From: an uncultured Paracoccaceae bacterium
Lineage (GTDB): Bacteria; Pseudomonadota; Alphaproteobacteria; Rhodobacterales; Rhodobacteraceae
DNA length: 6,542 bases
Reading direction: 5' to 3'
NCBI GenBank assembly: GCA_913054485.1
Contig: CAJXHQ010000186.1
Coordinates: 1 to 6,542 of the forward strand
The stretch's first letter is position 1. Every line of letters begins with the position of its first letter. The notes below the pieces were generated by a model. The model was not told where the DNA came from and ran no database searches. It saw only the letters and a list, made by a program, of their open reading frames with translations. Positions 1-4,995 of the stretch are shown in pieces. A program made the translations under genes and the position numbers.

Positions 1-759
1 GGACTGCACGGCCAGCTGCTGCTGGGTCTGGAGGGCCTTCAGACGCGCGGACGCTTCTTCCATGTTGGTATCGGTCATGGCCGAAACACCGGACTTCATC
101 GCGTCAGTCAGCTTGCCGATGAACTCACCCTGGTCTTCCAGACGGTTGCTGGCAGCACCCAGGTCGGCAGCAGAGTCGATCGCGTTCGACAGCATGGCTT
201 CGATTTCGCTGATCACGGTAGCCGCGTTGGCGTTGGTCAGCGCGGTCAGTGAGGACGTGTCCAGATCGGTCGCGGAGTCAACTGCCGTAATGGTGATGAT
301 GTCGGCAGTCTCGTTCAGGCCGCCCATGACGTTGAGCGAAGCGGTCACTGCGTTATCGAGCAGGTTGGCACCGTTGAAGGACGCAGAGTCGATGATCGAC
401 TCGATGGTTGCGCGCTTCTCGACCAGGTCAGCTTCGATCTTGGCGTGATCGACGTTTTCAGACATGCCGGACACGGCAAGCTCGCGCATGTCCTTCAGGG
501 TCTCGACGATCTGCTCCATGCCTGCAGAAGCAACAGCAACGGTGGCTTCACCGAAGTTGAGGCTGTCGGTCACGGATTCATAGGCGCCGATGTCGGATTC
601 CATGGATTTGGAAATCGCCCAGACAGCGGAGTTGTCTTTGGCGGAACCGACTTCCTTACCGGTGGAGATCTGGGACTGAGTCTGGTCCAGGCTATTGTTC
701 ACCGACTGCAGAGTCTGCAGTGCAACCATTGCGCCGTTGTTTGTCAGAATGCTGGTCAT
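1..759 (-). CDS. fliC: Flagellin, filament subunit (3' end cut by window edge)
   Basis: This is the structural protein of the flagellar filament, exported through the flagellar type III apparatus and polymerised outside the cell. The window contains 253 codons with no stop, so only the C-terminal tail is missing. The N-terminus begins MTSILTNNGAMVALQTLQSV, followed by the conserved D0/D1 helices (QISTGKEVGSAKDNSAVWAI near residues 30-50, then SLNFGEATVAVASAGMEQIV near 66-85). The C-terminal D1 helix begins around residue 185 and includes LGAASNRLEDQGEFIGKL. Almost nothing lies between the two conserved parts, so this is a minimal flagellin of roughly 270 residues without D2/D3 domains, as is common in alphaproteobacteria. 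The start at 759 is supported by an AAAGGA ribosome-binding site at 774-769, nine bases upstream. The leader carries GC-rich hairpins and a possible CtrA-like site. In this group flaF and flbT often lie downstream, outside this window. Confidence 0.95.
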   Translation of the reverse strand, partial: MTSILTNNGAMVALQTLQSVNNSLDQTQSQISTGKEVGSAKDNSAVWAISKSMESDIGAYESVTDSLNFGEATVAVASAGMEQIVETLKDMRELAVSGMSENVDHAKIEADLVEKRATIESIIDSASFNGANLLDNAVTASLNVMGGLNETADIITITAVDSATDLDTSSLTALTNANAATVISEIEAMLSNAIDSAADLGAASNRLEDQGEFIGKLTDAMKSGVSAMTDTNMEEASARLKALQTQQQLAVQS

Positions 760-780
760 AGCATATTATCCTTTAGTGTC

Positions 781-822
781 GGGGCGCTTTGGCCCCTGTC
801 ATTCTGTAGCCCCCTGAGGGGC
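781..822 (-). promoter_or_regulatory. Two GC-rich hairpins in the flagellin mRNA leader
   Basis: Reading along the flagellin mRNA, GCCCC (822-818) can pair with GGGGC (813-809) around a 4-nt loop, and GGGGC (796-792) with GCCCC (785-781) around a 6-nt loop. The second hairpin ends seven bases before the AAAGGA ribosome-binding site. Because the four pentamers are interchangeable, alternative pairings (first with third, or second with fourth) are also possible. In Caulobacter the 5' leader of flagellin mRNA is the target of the regulator FlbT, so a post-transcriptional role is a reasonable inference. The sequence shows only the complementarity, and the transcription start is not mapped. Confidence 0.45.
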
Positions 823-914
823 GTTCCTGGCGTCGTTCTGACAATGCGTTCGGCCTTCCGGCTTTCGCGCCACCCCGTTCCATCGGAGTGCAAGGAGACA
901 TTGACCGCTTAGGT

Positions 915-930
915 GCTAAGGGAATGCTAA
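915..930 (-). promoter_or_regulatory. Possible CtrA-like site upstream of flagellin
   Basis: On the minus strand this reads TTAG-N7-TTAGC, against the CtrA consensus TTAA-N7-TTAAC (seven of nine defined bases match). It can also be seen as two direct copies of TTAGCA spaced 11 bp, one helical turn. It lies about 155 bp upstream of the flagellin start. CtrA controls flagellar genes in many alphaproteobacteria, but this match is imperfect and no sigma promoter near it was recognised. Confidence 0.3.
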
Positions 931-931
931 T

Positions 932-971
932 GGCGGCAATTGCATCGTTCGGATTTTATCTAATTGCCGCC
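932..971. repeat. Perfect 10-bp inverted repeat between flgN and fliC
   Basis: GGCGGCAATT at 932-941 is mirrored exactly by AATTGCCGCC at 962-971, with a 20-bp AT-richer spacer. It starts 19 bp beyond the flgN stop codon. As RNA from the cheL-flgN transcript it would form a 10-bp stem with a 20-nt loop, but no T-run follows, so it is not a standard intrinsic terminator. As DNA, its half-sites lie about 30 bp apart centre to centre, close to three helical turns, which would suit a dimeric or looped regulator. The function is unknown. Confidence 0.5.
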
Positions 972-989
972 TTCCGCCGGAGTTTGCGC

Positions 990-1358
990 TCAGGCGCGCT
1001 TCTCCAGCGCCTTTGCGCCGCTGGTCGAGAAGCTGGAGCGGGCGCCGGACTGGTTATAGACGTCCAGCCCTTTGCGGACCTTGCGCAGTTCCGCCATGCG
1101 CCCGGCCACGGCGCGGATGCCTTCCATGGCGCTGCTCAGCAGCGCCTGGTTGCGCACCACTTTGGACTGTACCGATGCCATGCTGTCCTTTTCTGCCGCG
1201 CCGAGGTCATTCAGCCGGGAAATCAGCGCGTCTTTTTCTTTAAGGAGCGGCTCGAGGCTGGTCAGCTCGCCTTTGATCAGCGCCACGCGCTCCTGGTCGA
1301 GAATCGCATCCAGCGCATTGATCAGCGCCTGCGGGTCAGTGGGGATGGTGTCAGTCAT
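990..1358 (-). CDS. flgN: FlgN-like flagellar export chaperone
   Basis: This 122-residue protein is predicted to be almost entirely helical, with regularly spaced leucines and alternating charges (for example ALINALDAILDQERVALIKG near residues 11-30 and LEPLLKEKDALISRL near 35-49). The C-terminal tail is Ser/Gly/Ala-rich (ARSSFSTSGAKALEKRA). Size, helical-hairpin character and position in a flagellar operon match the FlgN family, the cytoplasmic chaperones that deliver the hook-filament junction proteins FlgK and FlgL to the export gate. This family diverges strongly in sequence, so the call rests largely on context. The start at 1358 follows a strong AAGGAG site (1371-1366) with seven-base spacing, embedded in the end of cheL. 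The start overlaps the cheL stop by 8 bp, implying translational coupling. Confidence 0.75.
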   Translation of the reverse strand: MTDTIPTDPQALINALDAILDQERVALIKGELTSLEPLLKEKDALISRLNDLGAAEKDSMASVQSKVVRNQALLSSAMEGIRAVAGRMAELRKVRKGLDVYNQSGARSSFSTSGAKALEKRA

Positions 1359-1656
1359 TCTGTCTCTCCTTGAGGGCGTGGTAGAGCGATTCGGCGAGCC
1401 CGATGCCGCCGGCCTTGGCCATCTCGTCGGCCTGGGCGCGAATCATGAAGGTGGAAAACTGGTCCTCTCCCGCGCCGCCGCCAAAGGATTCGCGGGCCTT
1501 TCCAAGGCCGGCGGATTTCAGCATTTCGGCAAGGAAGGAGGCTTCCAGGTCTTGTGCAGCCTGGCGCAGAGGGTCTTTCTGCGCGGCCGGCAGTATCGCC
1601 GCTTGCGGCTGCCGCAACGGCAGGGGCAGGGCGGACAGGGAATGGGTATCAGGCAT
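1351..1656 (-). CDS. cheL: CheL-type rod-binding protein (FlgJ N-terminal domain)
   Basis: This is a 101-residue protein with a short variable N-terminus and a rod-binding domain at about residues 34-94 (AAQDLEASFLAEMLKSAG, then FGGGAGEDQFSTFMIRAQAD, then GGIGLAESLYHAL). This matches the N-terminal domain of FlgJ, which caps the growing flagellar rod in the periplasm. The peptidoglycan-hydrolase domain of enterobacterial FlgJ is absent, as in Caulobacter CheL, so a separate muramidase would have to open the cell wall. The frame stays open upstream to 1842, but the ATG at 1656 is chosen because GGAGG (1666-1662) lies five bases before it and the family homology starts just after. An alternative ATG at 1677 has only a distant GGAG. 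It shares its promoter region with the divergent fliK-flgD genes and overlaps flgN by 8 bp. Confidence 0.85.
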   Translation of the reverse strand: MPDTHSLSALPLPLRQPQAAILPAAQKDPLRQAAQDLEASFLAEMLKSAGLGKARESFGGGAGEDQFSTFMIRAQADEMAKAGGIGLAESLYHALKERQND

Positions 1657-1718
1657 TCTGGCCTCCGCTATAGTCATGCACCGGATTCTCCGGACAGGCT
1701 GATATTGCGTGGCAGCGG

Positions 1719-1734
1719 TTAAAAACTTCGTAAC
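1719..1734 (+). promoter_or_regulatory. CtrA-like site in the divergent cheL/fliK promoter region
   Basis: The sequence reads TTAA-N7-GTAAC, matching eight of the nine defined bases of the CtrA consensus TTAA-N7-TTAAC. It is framed by a 6-bp inverted repeat, CGGTTA (1716-1721) and TAACCG (1731-1736). It lies about 50 bp before fliK and about 60 bp before cheL on the other strand, so one site could serve both transcripts. CtrA control of flagellar genes is established in Caulobacter and several Rhodobacteraceae. Its use here is inference. Confidence 0.45.
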
Positions 1735-1742
1735 CGGTTTTG

Positions 1743-1755
1743 TGCTTATTAAGCA
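1743..1755. repeat. 13-bp palindrome in the divergent promoter region
   Basis: TGCTTA (1743-1748) and TAAGCA (1750-1755) are exact inverted repeats around a single central T. The palindrome lies 27 bp before the fliK start codon, where RNA polymerase or a repressor would sit. Its half-site resembles the TTAGCA repeats upstream of flagellin. No regulator can be assigned. Confidence 0.35.
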
Positions 1756-2394
1756 TGAACGCGATAGAACATCCGGATCATCATGCTGAATACGCTCCTT
1801 ACAGAACCGACCAAATCCGCTGTACCCGCCGCCTGCAGCCACGCGGCTGACCGATCAGGTGAGCAGCAGCAGAATTCCTCTTCATTTGAAAGCCATATGC
1901 GGCAGGACAAGGCCGGTCCGCCGGACCGTGAGCCGCAAAAGGCGGCGGACCAGCCTGCCAGCGAACAGCCCGCAGAGACGGCGGAGGGCACAACTGCCTC
2001 TGGCAAGGACGCTGCCGGACCGGGCCGGGACCAGCAGGGCGGCGAGCGGCCCGCAGAAGAGAATCATGAGCCCGGCCCAGCGGTGCCGGAACTGCCGGCA
2101 GAGCCTCTGCCGCTGACGGCAAAACCCGCCATTCCTGCGGCCACCACTTCCGCCGCCGCAGAGCCTCAGCTGCGGCCCGCCCTGGACAGCGGCCTTCCGG
2201 CTGAGACAGCGGCAGAAGACGCCGCCGCGCCGGACGGGGGGGGCCAGCCCGCCCGTGCAGAGACGGCACCCTCACAAAACGTCCTGCCGCCCGAGGTGAA
2301 GGCTGCGGAGGCCGCCCAGGCGGCTGGGCCGCAATCTGCCGCTGTGGCCGCTCAGGCCGCTGTCCTCGCGGAATCACCGAAGGCACAGGCTGTG

Positions 2395-2466
2395 CAGCAG
2401 CCACAGGTCCAGCAGCCACAGGCCCAGCAGGCCCAGCAGGCCCAGCAAGCGCAGGTGCAGCAGGCT
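2395..2466 (+). repeat. CAG-rich tandem repeats inside fliK
   Basis: Two tandem 15-nt units (2395-2409 and 2410-2424), differing at one base, encode QQPQV and QQPQA. They run into three 9-nt units GCCCAGCAG/A (2422-2430, 2431-2439, 2440-2448) encoding AQQ. All units are multiples of three, so slippage would lengthen or shorten the FliK ruler by 3 or 5 residues without breaking the frame. Confidence 0.75.
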
Positions 2467-2583
2467 GTGGCTGCCGCCCGGACAGCCGCGGGCGGCTCCT
2501 CAGATGTGCAGGACGGCAAGACCCGCAACGCAGCGCCCGCCCTCCGCGGGGCAGGCGAATCGCCGCTTCCCGCCTAGGCCGCC

Positions 2584-3384
2584 GTGCCGGAAACGCCGCG
2601 GTCCGAGGGCCGCACCGTATCCCAAGCAGCAGCTGCCGGCGCTGCCGCAGCCGCGGCACCCGAAGCTGATACAGCTGAGGCAGAGCCCGAGGTTGCGGAG
2701 CTGGAAGCGGAGGTCACTGAAGCCCCCCGCCGGGAACCAGTTCAGACCTGGCGCGCCACCGCACAGCCGTTGCAGCAATCCGTGATGCAGCAGCAGATGT
2801 CGGCAATGATGGCTTCGGGGCTGGCGATGCAGTCGGCCGCCGCCGAATCAGTGGCGGAAGCGGCCGGCAGCAGCCTGTTGCCGGGTGAACTGCTGGGCGG
2901 CGAAGCTGCCGGGCTGAACCAGATGCTGACCGAGGCTATTGTCAGCCCCGGCACCGTGCACCGGCCGGAAGTGCCGCGTATGGTGGCGCAGCAGATGGCC
3001 GAGGCCGTGGCCGCCAAGGGCGACCGCAATATCGAAATTGCCCTCAGCCCCGAGGAGCTGGGCCGGGTGAAGATGCGCCTGTCGGCCACCGAATCGGGCA
3101 TGACGGTGATGATCACCACCGAGCGGCCGGAAACCGGCGACCTGATGCGCAAACATATCAACGAGCTGGCCGAGGAATTCCGCCGCATGGGGTACGAGGA
3201 TGTCTCCTTTGAATTCAGCGGCGAATCGGCCGGCGACGGCAGTGCCGAAGACGGAGACAGCAGCGGGCAGGGCGGGCGTTCTGCCCTTCTGAGCACCAGC
3301 GGCGAGGCGGAAGACGCGGCCGGCGAACTGCCTATTCAGCAACATTTGAGCCTGGGCGAGACCGGGCTGGACATGAGGATGTAA
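2584..3384 (+). CDS. fliK: Open C-terminal segment of FliK downstream of the amber codon
   Basis: Gene finders would probably report this 266-codon segment as a separate gene starting at GTG 2584, six bases after the TAG. No purine-rich ribosome-binding site precedes that GTG (the bases are CGCCTAGGCCGCC), so an independent start is poorly supported. Termination-reinitiation remains possible. The segment carries the complete FliK C-terminal switch domain (about 3001-3240), which contacts FlhB in known systems, and a Gly/Ser/Asp-rich linker followed by a short tail ending in TAA. On its own it would lack the N-terminal export and ruler portion. It should be read as the second half of the interrupted gene. 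Confidence 0.6.
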   Translation: MPETPRSEGRTVSQAAAAGAAAAAAPEADTAEAEPEVAELEAEVTEAPRREPVQTWRATAQPLQQSVMQQQMSAMMASGLAMQSAAAESVAEAAGSSLLPGELLGGEAAGLNQMLTEAIVSPGTVHRPEVPRMVAQQMAEAVAAKGDRNIEIALSPEELGRVKMRLSATESGMTVMITTERPETGDLMRKHINELAEEFRRMGYEDVSFEFSGESAGDGSAEDGDSSGQGGRSALLSTSGEAEDAAGELPIQQHLSLGETGLDMRM

Positions 3385-3387
3385 ACC

Positions 3388-4059
3388 ATGACCGATGCAA
3401 TCTCCGGTCTGTCCGGAACCACCCAGACCAGCAGTTCGACAGCCGCCGCCAGTTCGGCGCTAACCTCGGATTTCGAGACCTTCATTCAGATGCTGACAAC
3501 GCAAGCGAAGTATCAGGATCCGCTGGAGCCGCTTGATTCGACGGAATATTCGGCGCAGCTGGCGCAGTTCTCCATGGTGGAACAGCAGGTGCAGGGCAAC
3601 GAGCTGCTGGAATCGATGGCGGCGCAGCTGGGCATGTCGAACATGGCCGCGATGTCCTCCTGGGTCGGCATGGAAGCCCGTGCCGCAGCGCCTGCCGCCT
3701 TTGACGGGGTGAACAGTGTGACCGTGGCCCCGAACCCGGCTCTGCTGGCCGATTCGGTGAAAATGGTTGTCAAAAACGAGGCCGGCACCGTGGTGGATAC
3801 CATCACCATGCCAAAGACCGCGGAGCCCTATGAGTGGACCGGCCGCGATTCCTCCGGCAACCTCCTGCCGGCCGGAGATTACAGCTTCGAGGTGCAGAGC
3901 TACGACGTGAAGGGCGAACTGGTCGTGGCGGAACAGGCCGAGGTCTACACCCGGGGGAGCGAAACCCAGATGGTTGGCGGCGATGTGGTCTTGATCACCG
4001 GCAGCGGACAGGCGATTCTGGCGTCGTCGGTGACGGCGCTGCGCGAACCCAAGGCTTAA
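3388..4059 (+). CDS. flgD: Flagellar hook assembly (hook cap) protein FlgD
   Basis: FlgD forms the cap on the growing hook and guides FlgE subunit insertion. The 223-residue product is normal for the family. After a Ser/Thr/Ala-rich N-terminus comes the signature FlgD segment at residues 31-66 (TFIQMLTTQAKYQDPLEPLD, then STEYSAQLAQFSMVEQ). A linker with SSWVGMEARAAA follows (90-101), corresponding to the usual LVGK-type motif. The C-terminal half is a beta-rich Tudor/Ig-like region (about 108-220) with YEWTGRDSSGNLLPAGDYSF as the Ig-like FlgD motif at 148-167. The ATG at 3388 lies eight bases after GAGGA (3375-3379), and the fliK stop is only three bases upstream, so the two genes are surely cotranscribed and probably coupled. 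Nothing in the gene looks damaged. Confidence 0.95.
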   Translation: MTDAISGLSGTTQTSSSTAAASSALTSDFETFIQMLTTQAKYQDPLEPLDSTEYSAQLAQFSMVEQQVQGNELLESMAAQLGMSNMAAMSSWVGMEARAAAPAAFDGVNSVTVAPNPALLADSVKMVVKNEAGTVVDTITMPKTAEPYEWTGRDSSGNLLPAGDYSFEVQSYDVKGELVVAEQAEVYTRGSETQMVGGDVVLITGSGQAILASSVTALREPKA

Positions 4060-4066
4060 CAGCTCC

Positions 4067-4135
4067 GGGGCGGGGCTGGCATCACTCCTGAGGGCTGCCG
4101 GGGAAAACGGGCGGCGCAAGCGCGGAGCCCGCCCC
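4067..4135. repeat. Imperfect GC-rich inverted repeat after flgD
   Basis: GGGGCGGGGCT (4067-4077) can pair with AGCCCGCCCC (4126-4135), ten base pairs with one bulged G, around a 48-nt loop. It begins eight bases after the flgD stop. No T-run follows, so it is not a typical intrinsic terminator, though it might stabilise the 3' end of the fliK-flgD mRNA. The right arm covers part of the presumed ribosome-binding site and start of the phosphotransferase remnant. Confidence 0.3.
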
Positions 4136-4995
4136 TGTCACCGCTGGCATCAGATTTCGAGCAGCGCTTCTTTGCGCATCTCGCGGCCCGCGGGCTGGAG
4201 GTGCCTGCGCCTGAGCGCATGGCGGGCGGCCGGTCGTACCATGTCTAGCGCGCCGGGGCGCTGGCGGTGAAACTGTATGAGACTGCCCGCAGCAACCCCC
4301 TGTTTGCAAATGATCCGGCGCTGGAGCGCGAAAGCCTGATCGCCATGGCGGGCACCGGCATGGTGCCGCATGTGGCGGATCACGGGGTTTTCGAGGGCCG
4401 TGCCTGGCTGGCCTATGCGCATATCACCGGCACGCCCTGGACCGAGGACGCGGCACATGTGGCGCAGCTCTTGGGGCGGCTGCATGATCAGCCGGCCTGG
4501 CCCGGCCTCCGGCGCGGCAGCAATGGCAGCGCGGACCTGGCAGCGCAAGCGGAGGACATCCTTTCGCGCTGCCTTGAGCGGGCAGCGCTTGCGGCGCTGA
4601 AACCTTCCGGACAGGTGCCCCCGCTGAAGCGGCGGCAGGTGATCCATGGTGACCCTGTGCCGGGGAACCTGCTGGCTCATGACGGCACGCTGACCCTGAT
4701 AGACTGGCAGTGCCCTGCCTTGGGCGATCCGGCGGAGGATCTGAACCTGTTTCTGTCGCCGGCCATGCAGTTTCTCTATCGCGGCGCGGTTCTGAGCCGG
4801 GCAGAGGAGGATGCCTTTCTGGCCGCCTATCCGGATCCGCGGGTGGTGGGGCGCACCTTGGCGCTGAAGCCATGGTTCCATTGGCGGATGGCGGCCTATT
4901 GCCTGTGGAAGGCGGAAGCTGGCGGAGAGAAGGACCGCGAGGCGATGCAGCTGGAACTGGCGGCGCTTCAGTCCAGCAGGCCCAGCAGCGCATAA
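4135..4995 (+). pseudogene. Aminoglycoside phosphotransferase/choline kinase-like protein, degraded
   Basis: The reading frame encodes a small-molecule kinase of the APH/choline kinase fold. The N-lobe shows a glycine-rich MAGGRSYHV, the nucleotide-binding Lys in LAVKLYE (AAA at 4270) and an EREXL-like helix. The C-lobe has the catalytic HGDPVPGNLL (Asp codon 4651, Asn codon 4666) and the metal-binding LIDWQCPALGDPAEDLNLF (Asp codon 4702). TAG at 4246-4248 interrupts the N-lobe, between HV and RAGALAVK, where a Trp (TGG) would fit. No ATG, GTG or TTG lies in frame between the flgD stop and position 4201. The best start is CTG 4135, seven bases after GGAG (4124-4127), perhaps a lost ATG. The open part from GTG 4267 lacks the glycine-rich loop and is probably inactive alone. 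The 3' end overlaps the convergent oxidoreductase gene by 28 bp. The substrate cannot be predicted. Confidence 0.75.

Larger units (their letters stand above)
1783..3384 (+). pseudogene. fliK: Flagellar hook-length control protein FliK, interrupted by an in-frame TAG
   Basis: FliK is the secreted ruler that sets hook length and switches the export apparatus from hook to filament substrates. The frame runs from ATG 1783 to TAA 3384 (533 sense codons plus the interruption) but contains TAG at 2575-2577, codon 265. Codons 1-264 form the low-complexity ruler part, rich in Ala, Pro, Gln and Glu, with a Gln-repeat block around 205-228. After the stop, in the same frame, the Ala/Glu-rich region continues and leads to the C-terminal switch domain at about codons 407-486 (IEIALSPEELGRVKMRLSAT, then ELAEEFRRMGYEDVSFEF). 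The residues around the stop read LPA-stop-AAVPE, so a CAG to TAG change (Gln) is the simplest origin. There is no frameshift. The start has only a weak GGAT upstream. The gene lies directly before flgD, three bases apart. Disabling mutation, sequence error or amber readthrough cannot be told apart from sequence alone. Confidence 0.85.

Noticed and set aside
62..912. Plus-strand open frames opposite flagellin
   Set aside because: The minus strand encodes an unmistakable flagellin here, and the plus-strand translations show no recognisable motif.
880..913. Sigma-28-like promoter for flagellin (TCAA ... TCCGATGG on the minus strand)
   Set aside because: The -10-like element resembles GCCGATAA only partly, and the spacing to the upstream element (13 instead of about 15) is off. 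Not strong enough to list as a feature.
931..944. Sigma-54 promoter-like TGGC...TTGCA
   Set aside because: GG and GC are only eight bases apart instead of the required ten, and the direction is antisense to both flanking genes.
1657..1842. Longer N-terminal extension of cheL to 1842
   Set aside because: It would overlap the divergent promoter and the fliK start, the added residues show no family similarity, and GGAGG sits ideally before the ATG at 1656.
1799..2659. Arg/Pro-rich open frame opposite fliK
   Set aside because: It is a mirror of the low-complexity CAG/GCC-rich fliK sequence, with no family motif and no ribosome-binding site.
4100..4140. Intrinsic terminator after flgD
   Set aside because: GC-rich inverted repeats are present but no T-run follows, so rho-independent termination is not supported.
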